Source: Streptomyces sp. GS7 (GTDB lineage Bacteria; Actinomycetota; Actinomycetes; Streptomycetales; Streptomycetaceae). Taken from it: a stretch of 64,000 bases of DNA. A program made the translations under genes and the position numbers. Below, one piece after another: positions 28,843 to 36,813 of this stretch. The first letter of the stretch is position 1. Each line of letters begins with the position of its first letter. The notes beneath the pieces are model-generated. The model searched no databases, was not told where the DNA came from, and was given only the letters and a program-made list of their open reading frames with translations. The stretch covers positions 2,411,501-2,475,500 of the forward strand of contig NZ_CP047146.1 in the NCBI RefSeq assembly GCF_009834125.1, written 5' to 3'.

Positions 28843-28872
28843 TTGACCCGCTCGGGACGGCTGCAATACCGT
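28843..28872 (+). promoter_or_regulatory. kdgD promoter
   Basis: TTGACC at 28843-28848, 18 bases, TACCGT at 28867-28872; predicted start near 28879, about 78 bases before the GTG of kdgD. Mirrors the udh promoter 52 bases away. Confidence 0.6.
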
Positions 28873-28887
28873 GACTGCCCACGCCGA

Positions 28888-28914
28888 ATGTTCAGGGATA
28901 TGGACGTCGAACAT
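28888..28914. promoter_or_regulatory. candidate operator in the kdgD leader
   Basis: ATGTTC at 28888-28893 and GAACAT at 28909-28914 form a 6-bp inverted repeat with 15-base spacing just downstream of the predicted start. The shared motif TTCAGGGATATGGA (28891-28904) lies within it. Position suits repression by an IclR-type protein. Confidence 0.5.
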
Positions 28915-28956
28915 AGGTGTATACGAGAACTCGCGTGCGTACGCCAGGGAGATCCC

Positions 28957-29937
28957 GTGACCGCACCGCCTCCCCCGGCTGCCGCCGGGCGGCGCCCCCA
29001 GCTCGCCGACCGCCTCGACGGACTGCTGTTCTTCCCCGTGACCGCCTACGCCCCCGACGGCGCCCTGGCCCTGGACGCCTTCCGCGCCCATGTACGCGGC
29101 GGTATCGAGGCCGGCGCGGGCGCCGTCTTCGCCTGCTGCGGCACCGGCGAGTTCCATGCGCTCACCCCCGAGGAGTACGCCGAGTGCGTCGCCGCCGCCG
29201 TCGCGGAGGCCGCGGGCCGCGTCCCGGTCGTCGCCGGCACCGGCTACGGCACCGCGCTCGCCACCCGGTTCGCGCACCTCGCGCACACCGCCGGCGCCGA
29301 CGGACTGCTCGCCATGCCCCCGTACCTCGTCGCCGCCGACCAGCCCGGACTGCTGCGCCACTACACCGCACTCGCCGCCGCCACCCCGCTGCCGGTCATC
29401 GTCTACCAGCGCGGCAACGCCGTCTTCGAGCCCGCCACCGTCGCCGCCCTGGCCCGCACCCCGGGCGTCATCGGGTTCAAGGACGGCCTGGGCGATCTCG
29501 ATCTGCTCCAGCGCATCATCAGCGCGGTCCGCACCGACGCCGCCGGCCGGCCCTTCGTCTACTTCAACGGCCTGCCGACCGCCGAACTCACCGGCCTCGC
29601 CTACCGGGGACTGGGCGTCCGCCTCTACTCCTCCGCCGTGTTCGCCTTCGCCCCCGAGATCGCGCTGGCCTTCCACCGGGCGCTGGCGGCCGGCGACCAC
29701 GGCACCGTCACCCGGCTGCTGGACGGCTTCTACCGGCCGCTGGTGGAACTGCGCAACGTGCGCCCCGGATACGCCGTTTCGCTGGTCAAGGCGGGCGTAC
29801 GGCTGCGCGGCGGACCGGCCGTCGGCGGGGTCCGGTCACCGCTCAGCGACCCTGAGCCCGCACACGTAGAACAGCTCGCCCGGCTCGTCGAGCACGGCCT
29901 GGCCCTCGTCTCGGCCGCGCCCGGGGCCGGTGCCTGA
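28957..29937 (+). CDS. kdgD: 5-dehydro-4-deoxyglucarate dehydratase
   Basis: 326 residues, dihydrodipicolinate synthase superfamily. Removes water and CO2 from 5-dehydro-4-deoxyglucarate to give 2,5-dioxovalerate. Schiff-base K175 is in GVIGFKDGLGD and the barrel tyrosine Y150 in PVIVYQRGN, the pattern of KdgD rather than DapA. GTG start with GGGAG five bases upstream. Next to udh and in a probable regulon with the dehydrogenase at 36814, it supplies the middle step of oxidative uronate or glucarate breakdown. Glucarate dehydratase is not in the window. Confidence 0.9.
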   Translation: MTAPPPPAAAGRRPQLADRLDGLLFFPVTAYAPDGALALDAFRAHVRGGIEAGAGAVFACCGTGEFHALTPEEYAECVAAAVAEAAGRVPVVAGTGYGTALATRFAHLAHTAGADGLLAMPPYLVAADQPGLLRHYTALAAATPLPVIVYQRGNAVFEPATVAALARTPGVIGFKDGLGDLDLLQRIISAVRTDAAGRPFVYFNGLPTAELTGLAYRGLGVRLYSSAVFAFAPEIALAFHRALAAGDHGTVTRLLDGFYRPLVELRNVRPGYAVSLVKAGVRLRGGPAVGGVRSPLSDPEPAHVEQLARLVEHGLALVSAAPGAGA

Positions 29938-31184
29938 TGCGGGCCGGCGCCTTCCTCTACCCCTGGGACGTCATCGGTGACCCCGACGCCCCCGCCCGCC
30001 TCGCCGCCCTCGGCGTCCGGCAGGTCACCCTGGCCGCCGCCTACCACTCCACCCGCGCGCTGACGCCGCGCCACCCCCGCCACCGCGTCGTCACCGCCCG
30101 GCACGCCGCGGTCCTCTACCCGCCGGACCCGGCCCGCTGGTCCGGCCGCGCGCTGCGTCCCTACACCCAGGACTGGGTGCCGGGCCCGGACCCCTTCGGC
30201 GAGGCCGCCGGGATGCTGGCCGGCGCCGGCCTGGAGGTGCACTCCTGGGTCGTGCTGGCCCACAACTCCCGCCTGGGCGCCGACCATCCGTCGATCGCGG
30301 TCCGCAACGCCTACGGCGACGCCTATCCGTGGGCGCCGTGCATCGCCCGGCCCGAGGTCCGCGACCATCTCGTCACCCTGGCCGCCGAGGCGGCCGTACG
30401 GCCCGGTGCCCGGGGCGCGGAGCTGGAGTCCTGCGGCTGGTACGGGTTCGCGCATCTGCACGGGCACGACAAGACCGCCGGGGTCGGGCTGGACGGCGCC
30501 GCGGAGTATCTGATGTCGCTGTGCTTCTGTGCGGTGTGCGCCCGGGGTTACGCCGAACTCGGCGTGGACTGGGCGGAGTTGAGGGCCCTCGTGCGCGGGG
30601 CGCTGGAGCCGGTGTGGGCCGGGCGGGCGAGCGCGTCCGGCGCCGGCCGGGCGGCGGAGTGGTCCGCGATCGAGGCGCTGCTCGGCGACGGGCCGGCGGA
30701 CGTGGTGCGGACCTGGCGGGCGCGGGCGGCGGACACCCTCCAGCGGGCGGCGGTGCGCGCCGTACGGGAGGCCGCGGCGGAGGCGGGAGCGGGCTTCCGG
30801 GTGCTGCTGCACGCGGACGGGGCCGCGCACCGCTGCGGGGCGAACGCCGGGGTGGACCCGGCGGCGGTGCTGGCCCACGCCGACGGGGTGGTGGTGCCGT
30901 GCACGGGGGGCGAGGCGGCGCGGGCGGACGCCCTGGCGCCGTTCGCGGCGCGTCCGCGGACCGCCTGCGTGGCCGCCAACCTCACCGTGGTGGCCGGGAT
31001 GGGCGGCAGCCCCGGCACCCTGGCCGCCGACGCCGCGCACGCCGCGTCCCTGGGGGCGACCGAACTGCGGCTCTACCACGCGGGGCTGGCCGGAGACGCC
31101 GATCTGGCGGCCGTACGGGGGGCGTTGCGCGCGCCGAACCGGTCCGGCCGGGGCCTGGCCCATGGCAGCGGCGGGGCATTCTGA
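29937..31184 (+). CDS. putative TIM-barrel, glycoside-hydrolase-like protein coupled to kdgD
   Basis: 415 residues. No signal peptide. The order LYPWDVIGD, HSWVVLAHNSRLG, NAYGDAYPWAPCIARPEVR, ELESCGWYGFAHLHGHD and the cysteine cluster SLCFCAVCARGYAELG resembles uncharacterised TIM-barrel glycosidase-like proteins in which CxxC-type residues follow the barrel's fourth strand. Its ATG overlaps the kdgD stop in TGATG, so it is translated with kdgD. A role in releasing or handling the uronate substrate is an inference. Its last 112 bases run antisense into the sortase reading frame. Confidence 0.6.
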   Translation: MRAGAFLYPWDVIGDPDAPARLAALGVRQVTLAAAYHSTRALTPRHPRHRVVTARHAAVLYPPDPARWSGRALRPYTQDWVPGPDPFGEAAGMLAGAGLEVHSWVVLAHNSRLGADHPSIAVRNAYGDAYPWAPCIARPEVRDHLVTLAAEAAVRPGARGAELESCGWYGFAHLHGHDKTAGVGLDGAAEYLMSLCFCAVCARGYAELGVDWAELRALVRGALEPVWAGRASASGAGRAAEWSAIEALLGDGPADVVRTWRARAADTLQRAAVRAVREAAAEAGAGFRVLLHADGAAHRCGANAGVDPAAVLAHADGVVVPCTGGEAARADALAPFAARPRTACVAANLTVVAGMGGSPGTLAADAAHAASLGATELRLYHAGLAGDADLAAVRGALRAPNRSGRGLAHGSGGAF

Positions 31185-31948
31185 CTGTCTGTCAGATGTC
31201 CGAAGACCACCACGTTGCCGAGGTATTCCTGCCGGGCCCGGTTGAAGCCGCCGCCACAGGTGATCAGCCGGATCTCGGGGCGGGCGGCTTCGCCGTAGAC
31301 CTTCTCGTCGGGGAAGTGCCGCCCGTCGTAGACCTCGACCGCGTCGACGGTGAAGACCGCCGTGCGGCCGTCCCTGCGCAGGATCTGGACGGTGCCGCCC
31401 TTCGCGAGGGAGCCGAGGCGGTAGAAGACGGCGGGGCCCTCGCGGGTGTCGACATGGCCGGCGACCAGGGCGGTTCCGATGGCGCCCGGCGGGGTGCCGT
31501 CCCCGTACCAGCCGGCCAGGTTGCGGTTGCCGGCCGGCGGCGGGGCGAGGCTGCCGTCCGCGGCCAGGCCCAGCCGCACCAGCGGCGCGTCGATGTGCAG
31601 CGACGGCACCCTGACGCGGACCGGCTGCGAGGCCGGGAGCGGCGGGGCGGCCGGCGGTCGGGCGCCCGGCGGCCGGGCGGGGAACCCCTGGGCGGCGGAC
31701 GGCTGGGGCGGGGGCGTGGTGTCCTCGCTGCCGTTGGCGACGAGCCAGCCGCCGGCTATGAGCGCGGCGGCGGTGACGCCGGCTATGAGGGCGCCGGCCC
31801 GGCGCGACCGCCGGGCGCTCGGGATCCTGGGCGGGCCCGGCCCGCTCCCTCCACCCCTTCCGGAGGGCGGCGGAGGAGCGGGCCGGGCACGCCGTACGGG
31901 GCCGTCGGACGGCACGGGCCGACCCGGCGGCTGATCAGTACCGGCCAC
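31073..31948 (-). CDS. class F sortase
   Basis: 291 residues with GTG start (31951 also possible). One N-terminal membrane helix (RRAGALIAGVTAAALIAGGWL) after a Pro-rich cytoplasmic segment, then the sortase barrel: H165 in VAGHVDTREG, C231 in LITCGGGFNRARQEYLGN with the arginine following. These are the catalytic triad. The barrel normally ends near NVVVFGHL; here 35 more Pro/Arg/Ala residues follow, encoded antisense to the end of the upstream-lying convergent gene. Start overlaps the stop region of the secreted-protein gene. Confidence 0.88.
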   Translation of the reverse strand: MAGTDQPPGRPVPSDGPVRRARPAPPPPSGRGGGSGPGPPRIPSARRSRRAGALIAGVTAAALIAGGWLVANGSEDTTPPPQPSAAQGFPARPPGARPPAAPPLPASQPVRVRVPSLHIDAPLVRLGLAADGSLAPPPAGNRNLAGWYGDGTPPGAIGTALVAGHVDTREGPAVFYRLGSLAKGGTVQILRRDGRTAVFTVDAVEVYDGRHFPDEKVYGEAARPEIRLITCGGGFNRARQEYLGNVVVFGHLTDSQNAPPLPWARPRPDRFGARNAPRTAARSASPASPAW

Positions 31949-32588
31949 CACCCATGCGGCGGCGCCGGACGACCCAGATGCCGCCGGCGGCAGCGGCCAG
32001 CAGCACGCCCGCGCCGGCCGCGATCTCGGTGGTGTTGCCGGAGTTCTCGCTGGTGGAGCCCTCACCGGTCTTCATCTTGCCCTTGGGCGGCATGGTGGAG
32101 CCGGGCTTGGCCGACATGGAGGCGGTGGGCATCTCCTTGGCCGGCATCGAGGGCCCGGTCTTCTCCTTGGCCGGCATGGACGGCGAGGCGCTGTGGCCCG
32201 TACCGCCCTGGCTGCTCGGGCTGCTGCTCGCGCCGCCCTGCATCCCGACATGGACCGTGCCGGTGATCTCCTTGCCGTTGCCGCACTTGCCGCCGACGCC
32301 GTAATTGCCGTCCTTGACACCGGACTTGATCTTCATCTGACCCGTCAGGGTGCCCTTGTTCGCACCCGCGGCGAGCTTGACCGAGCCGGCACCCAGGGTG
32401 CCGGCGTCGACGTTCGCCGATTGACTGCTCCCGCAGTCCTTGGTGGAGAGGGAGACCGTGGAACCGGCCTTGGCCGTGCCCGGCGAGACCTCGATCGCGC
32501 CGAAGTCGCCGGCGTACGCGGCGGCGGTGGACAGGCCGAGCGCGGCAGCGGACAGCGCGGCACCGGTGAGCAGTCGCGTGGGACGCAT
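31935..32588 (-). CDS. secreted, membrane-anchored protein next to sortase
   Basis: 217 residues. Signal peptide MRPTRLLTGAALSAAALGL...AYA, an immunoglobulin-like beta domain with two cysteines (KDCGSS and GKCGNG), then a Lys/Met/Pro linker with imperfect SMPAKE repeats, a terminal helix (EIAAGAGVLLAAAAGGIWVV) and RRRRMGGGRY. The helix plus basic tail resembles a sorting signal, but no LPXTG or LAXTG is present, so anchoring by the helix is more likely. Overlaps the sortase start by 14 bases. Confidence 0.75.
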   Translation of the reverse strand: MRPTRLLTGAALSAAALGLSTAAAYAGDFGAIEVSPGTAKAGSTVSLSTKDCGSSQSANVDAGTLGAGSVKLAAGANKGTLTGQMKIKSGVKDGNYGVGGKCGNGKEITGTVHVGMQGGASSSPSSQGGTGHSASPSMPAKEKTGPSMPAKEMPTASMSAKPGSTMPPKGKMKTGEGSTSENSGNTTEIAAGAGVLLAAAAGGIWVVRRRRMGGGRY

Positions 32589-32775
32589 GGGAAGAACCTC
32601 CGCGAAGCGCGGATGTGGCACACCTCCGTGCCACAGGGAAGTCGTTGGAGTTCCGCGCCTCCACCATCGAGATAAGCCCTCGCACGGCGAAACGGCCTGC
32701 TGGCCTACGGTGAACGGGTGAGCGACGGTGCGACCGGGCCGGTCGGGTGCGCCGTACGGGTGGCCGGGGGCCGCG

Positions 32776-33444
32776 TCACCCCGGCCGGACGAAGCCGCAC
32801 TCGTACGCGGCGATCACGGCCTGGGTGCGGTCCCGTACCCGGAGCTTGGCCAGCACCCCGGCGACATGCGTCTTGACCGTGGCCGGGCCGACGCCCAGCC
32901 GGTCCGCGATCTCGGCGTTGGTCAGCCCGGCCGCCATCAGCCGCAGCACCGCGCCCTCCCGCCCGGAGAGCCGGTCCCGCAGCGCCCGCGCCGCATCAGG
33001 GGGCGCGGCGCCGGAGGTCCGCTCCCCGGCGTGCCGGGCGGCGAGTGCGCGGACCGCCGCCGGGAACAGCAGTGAGTCGCTGCGCGCCACCAGCCGTACG
33101 GCCTGCACCAGTTCGTCCGCCCGGGCGCGCTTGAGCAGGAACCCGCTGGCCCCGGCCCGCAGCGCGTCATAGACGTAGGAGTCGTTCTCGAAGGTGGTGA
33201 CGACGATGACGCGGGGCGGTTCCGCCATCCCGGAGAGCACCCGCTCGGTCGCCCGGATCCCGTCGGTGTCGGGCATCCGGACGTCCATCAGCACGACGTC
33301 CGGGCGCAGTTCGCGGATCAGCGAGACCGCCTCGGCGCCGTTCGCGGCCTCACCGACGACCTCCATGTCGGCCTCGGCGCCCAGGATGGCGCGGAGCGCC
33401 GTACGCACCATCCGCTCGTCGTCGGCGAGCACGACACGGATCAC
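32776..33444 (-). CDS. NarL/FixJ-family response regulator
   Basis: 222 residues. Receiver domain with phosphoacceptor D54 (VVLMDVRMPD) and a LuxR-type C-terminal helix-turn-helix (AAGLTNAEIADRLGVGPATVKTHVAGVLAKLRV). GTG start overlaps the kinase stop in GTGA. Partner of the sensor kinase at 33441-34709. Target genes unknown; the upstream membrane protein gene in the same operon is one candidate. Confidence 0.93.
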   Translation of the reverse strand: MIRVVLADDERMVRTALRAILGAEADMEVVGEAANGAEAVSLIRELRPDVVLMDVRMPDTDGIRATERVLSGMAEPPRVIVVTTFENDSYVYDALRAGASGFLLKRARADELVQAVRLVARSDSLLFPAAVRALAARHAGERTSGAAPPDAARALRDRLSGREGAVLRLMAAGLTNAEIADRLGVGPATVKTHVAGVLAKLRVRDRTQAVIAAYECGFVRPG

Positions 33445-34709
33445 GGCGAGCCCGTCCCGGTGTCGGCCGCCGCCATCGGCAGCCGGGCGGTGAGCCGCCA
33501 TACGCCGTGCTCGGCGGCGGCCGAGGCGTGGCCGCCCAGCAGCCGGGCCCGTTCGGCGATACCGCGCAGGCCGCGCCCGCCGCCCGGACGGGCCGGCGGG
33601 CCGGGCGCCGCACCGGCCGCGGCCGTCGGATTCTCCATCGTCAACGCCAACTCCCCCTCGCTCACGCGGATATGGACCCGCACCGGAACCGGTCCGGCGT
33701 GCCGCAGTGCGTTGCTCAGCCCCTCCTGGACGATCCGGTACGCCTCCCGGGAGACCACCGGCGGCAGTCCCGCGTGGTGCCCCGCGGTTTCCAGCGTGAC
33801 GGGGACTCCCGCCGCGCGGGTCCGGTCGACCAGGGCGTCGAGGCCGTCCAGGGTGGGCGCGGGAGCGGCCGGCGTGCCGTCCCCGCCGTCCTGCTCCTCG
33901 CGCAACAGGCCCAGTACGGTGTCCAGTTCGGCGACCGCCGTGCGGGTGGTGTCCTCGATGGCGGCCAGCGCCTGGCGGGCGAACTCCGGGTCTGTGTCGA
34001 GGACCCGGCGGGCCGCTCCCGCCTGGAGGGTGACCGCGCTCAGAGCGTGGCCCACCGCGTCGTGCAGCTCGCGGGCGAGCCGGTTGCGGGCGGCGAGTTC
34101 GGCCGCGCGGCGTTCCGCGGCGGCCAGCCGGTCGGCCGGGGAGGGACCCAGCAGCGCCGGTGCCCAACGGGCCAGGAGCCTGCCGGCTCCCCAGGCGGTG
34201 CCGAGCACCAGCGCCAGCAGCGCCAGCCCGGTGAGCGGCGCCGCCGGGCCCTGGACGGCCCGCGGCCACCCCAGGGAGGACAGCCCCAACGGGTCGGCGG
34301 TGAACGGCGTCAGCAGGAGCAGTACGGCGGCCGGCGGCGCGGCCAGCGTCATCCCGCTCACGATCCCGCCGGTCAGCAGGTGCGCCACGAACCACAGCGC
34401 GGTACGCCGCCGGGCGTCCCGCGCGGCGGCCGGTCCTTCGGCCAGCAGCTCCGCGGGCACCCCGCACAGCGACCGCACGGCGGCCACCTCCAGGGGCCGC
34501 AGCAGCGGGAAGGCCAGCGCCGCCAGCGCGGCGAGCGGCAGCGCGCAGCCGAACGCGGCCAGCTGCCAGAGGAGACTGCGCAGCGGGTCGGCGCCGTCCA
34601 CGAGGAGCGGCAGCGCCGCCGACGCCAGCAGGAAGAACGGCATCAACAGCGCACCGCCCAGGACGAGATGGACCCAGCGCCGGACCAGGGTGCCCGCGGT
34701 CAGTCGCAC
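33441..34709 (-). CDS. NarL-type sensor histidine kinase
   Basis: 422 residues. N-terminal half with about four to five membrane helices and almost no extracytoplasmic loop, so it probably senses a membrane condition. HisKA_3 dimerisation box with H216 in RELHDAVGHALSAVTL; the ATPase domain has SNALRHAGP (N box) and GGGRGLRGIAERARLLGG (G box). GTG start lies within the last ten bases of the membrane protein gene ahead of it. Confidence 0.92.
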   Translation of the reverse strand: MRLTAGTLVRRWVHLVLGGALLMPFFLLASAALPLLVDGADPLRSLLWQLAAFGCALPLAALAALAFPLLRPLEVAAVRSLCGVPAELLAEGPAAARDARRRTALWFVAHLLTGGIVSGMTLAAPPAAVLLLLTPFTADPLGLSSLGWPRAVQGPAAPLTGLALLALVLGTAWGAGRLLARWAPALLGPSPADRLAAAERRAAELAARNRLARELHDAVGHALSAVTLQAGAARRVLDTDPEFARQALAAIEDTTRTAVAELDTVLGLLREEQDGGDGTPAAPAPTLDGLDALVDRTRAAGVPVTLETAGHHAGLPPVVSREAYRIVQEGLSNALRHAGPVPVRVHIRVSEGELALTMENPTAAAGAAPGPPARPGGGRGLRGIAERARLLGGHASAAAEHGVWRLTARLPMAAADTGTGSP

Positions 34710-35767
34710 CGTACGGCTCCGGGGCGGATCCCGGCGGGCCCGGAGGCGGCGCCGTCCGCCGTGTGCTCCGGCCCGCCCTCCGAACGGCGTTGCGCGGCGC
34801 GCTCCGCGAAGAAGTGGGCCCCGGCGACGGCGACCAGCATCCCGACGATCATCTGCACAGCGTAGGTGAGGCTCATCAGCGGGTCGGGCAGCTTCGGATC
34901 ACCCGCCGGGACGGGCAGTGAGGTCAGCATCATCCAGCCGCCCCAACAGGCCAGCGCCCCCGAGCCGATCCAGGCGGCGACGAGCGGTACGAGCAGCGGT
35001 ACCCGCCGGCCGCGGCCGAACGCGAGCAGCAGCACACCCGCGGTCATCAGCACGGCGAACAGCACGTACCCCGCGTCGTTCAGCCGCGCGTCCAGATCCC
35101 GGGCCGCCACCCGCGCCGGGCTGAGACCGGCCGTGCCGCCCGCCGCCCACAGCAGGTGCATCACGGCGGGCAGCAGGGTGAGCACCGCCGCCACCCCCGC
35201 GGTCAGCCGGCGCGCGGACCGGGTGGGGCTGTCCGGGAGCGCCTGCAGCGGGCCGCGCCACAGGTGTCCCCAGCGCTCCCGGGCGTAGGGCGCGAAGAGC
35301 GCGACCAGCGCCAGCGCCTGCACGATGAAGCCGGTGTAGACGACGGTCCACACCCACGGCGCGAGCAGCGCTCCGGGGCCGTCGCCGCGCGCCCCGGGCC
35401 GGCCGTGCAGCATCCCGGCCAGCACCTGCGCGGGGAAGACCGCGACGATCGGCGCGAGCAGCCCGGTCGCGCACCACGTAGGGAGGCCGAGCAGCCAGGC
35501 CGGCACCCGCCGCCCCCAGGGCCGGGTCAGCAGGAACGCCAGCACGACCACCGCGGCGTCCATCAGGACGGTGAGCGCGTTGAACGCCATCAGGGAGCCG
35601 CCGTCCCGGAGCAGCGGACTGCTCCGGGGGATGCCGAGGTGGCTGCCGGCGAGCCAGGCGATCTTGAGCGAGAGGTAGGGGAGGCAGGCGGCGACGGCCG
35701 TCGCGCGCAGGACGGCGCGGACGGTGCCGGGAGCCGGTGCGAAAGCCGGTGCGGTGCGGTGCGTCAT
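34700..35767 (-). CDS. integral membrane protein in a two-component operon
   Basis: 355 residues, about nine predicted membrane helices, no recognised transporter motif. First gene of the operon with the kinase and response regulator and overlapping the former by ten bases, so it may be a co-sensor or the system's target. C-terminal 35 residues are polar (EHTADGAASGPAG). Function unknown. Confidence 0.8.
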   Translation of the reverse strand: MTHRTAPAFAPAPGTVRAVLRATAVAACLPYLSLKIAWLAGSHLGIPRSSPLLRDGGSLMAFNALTVLMDAAVVVLAFLLTRPWGRRVPAWLLGLPTWCATGLLAPIVAVFPAQVLAGMLHGRPGARGDGPGALLAPWVWTVVYTGFIVQALALVALFAPYARERWGHLWRGPLQALPDSPTRSARRLTAGVAAVLTLLPAVMHLLWAAGGTAGLSPARVAARDLDARLNDAGYVLFAVLMTAGVLLLAFGRGRRVPLLVPLVAAWIGSGALACWGGWMMLTSLPVPAGDPKLPDPLMSLTYAVQMIVGMLVAVAGAHFFAERAAQRRSEGGPEHTADGAASGPAGIRPGAVRCD

Positions 35768-35908
35768 GCCGTCCAGGCTTCCGGGAGCCCGCGCGCACCG
35801 CGTCGTCCCCGCCGGCGATCCGCCTCCGCCGCACGGGGGAGGCGGGGGTGGCGGCCGGGATGATGCCGCGCCCGCCGCCCCGTCAACCCCCAGGCCGCCC
35901 GGGGTGGT

Positions 35909-36679
35909 TCACAGTCGCCGGGTGGCCAGGGCCAGCCGGTCCCGGGCGTCGAAGAGGGCGTCCTTGATGGTCTGCTCGTGGGCGGGGGTCAGCCGGGCCA
36001 CCGGCACCGAGCAGCTGATCGCGTCCCGGGCCGGGGTGCGGTACGGGATCGCCACACCGAAGCAGCGCAGGCCGAGGGTGTTCTCCTCGCGGTCGACCGC
36101 GAAGCCCGCCTCGCGTACCGCCCGCAGCTCCTCGATCAGCTCCTCGCGGTCGGTGAGGGTGTGCTCGGTCAGCGCGGCCAGGGTGGGCGGCAGCATCGTC
36201 CGCACCTGGTCGTCGGTGTACGTGGCGAGCAGCGCCTTGCCCAGGGACGTGGAGTGCGCGGGGAGCCGGCGGCCGACGCGGGTGAACGGGCGCAGGTAGT
36301 GCTGGGACTGACGGGTGGCCAGGTAGACGACGTTGACGCCGTCCAGCCGGGCGAGGTGAATGGTCTCGGTGGTGTCGTCGGAGAGCCGGTCCAGGGTGGG
36401 CCGGGCGGCGGCCACCACCTCGTCGCCGTCGATGTAGGAGGTGCCGACGAGGAGGGCGCGGACGCCGATGCCGTAACGGGTGCCGGTGGCGTCGGTCTCC
36501 ACCCAGCCGAGGTCGACCAGGGTGCGCAGCAGCATGTAGAGGCTGGACTTGGGGTAGCCGACGGCTTCCTGGACGGAGGCGAGGCTGTGCATACCGGGGC
36601 GGCCCGCGAAGTATTCGAGCAACTCCACCGTCCGCACCGCGGACTTGACCTGTGCTCCACCGGGCTCGGCAGCTGACAT
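35909..36679 (-). CDS. IclR-family regulator, probable uronate-pathway regulator
   Basis: 256 residues from the ATG giving MSAAEPGGAQVKSAVRTVELLEYF. Winged helix at about 12-75 (LASVQEAVGYPKSSLYMLLRTL) and an IclR effector domain with TSLGKALLA and ENTLGLRCFGVAIPY. Upstream in-frame ATGs at 36709 and 36730 would overlap the predicted promoter of the divergent dehydrogenase, so the shorter form with AAGGGC upstream is preferred. The shared TTCAG...ATAT motif at three pathway promoters suggests it controls udh, kdgD and the gene at 36814. Confidence 0.85.
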   Translation of the reverse strand: MSAAEPGGAQVKSAVRTVELLEYFAGRPGMHSLASVQEAVGYPKSSLYMLLRTLVDLGWVETDATGTRYGIGVRALLVGTSYIDGDEVVAAARPTLDRLSDDTTETIHLARLDGVNVVYLATRQSQHYLRPFTRVGRRLPAHSTSLGKALLATYTDDQVRTMLPPTLAALTEHTLTDREELIEELRAVREAGFAVDREENTLGLRCFGVAIPYRTPARDAISCSVPVARLTPAHEQTIKDALFDARDRLALATRRL

Positions 36680-36684
36680 CGCCC

Positions 36685-36714
36685 TTGACCCCTTTGTTCG
36701 GACAGCCATAGAGT
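36685..36714 (+). promoter_or_regulatory. promoter of the 2,5-dioxovalerate dehydrogenase gene
   Basis: TTGACC at 36685-36690, 18 bases, TAGAGT at 36709-36714: the same -35 and the same spacing as the udh and kdgD promoters. Predicted start near 36721. Confidence 0.58.
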
Positions 36715-36740
36715 CCCAGGGATTCACCATCCGGGACAGT

Positions 36741-36756
36741 GTTCAGCATATCGAAC
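36741..36756. promoter_or_regulatory. candidate operator, third copy of the shared motif
   Basis: GTTCAGCATATCGAAC, ending in inverted GTTC/GAAC arms, lies about 20 bases after the predicted transcription start. It is the most symmetric of the three copies (see 28747-28760 and 28888-28914). Confidence 0.5.
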
Positions 36757-36813
36757 GCCGTCCGGTGGGCGGCAAGGCTCAGTGCGGCAGGACTTCGCCG
36801 AGGAGGATGCACG

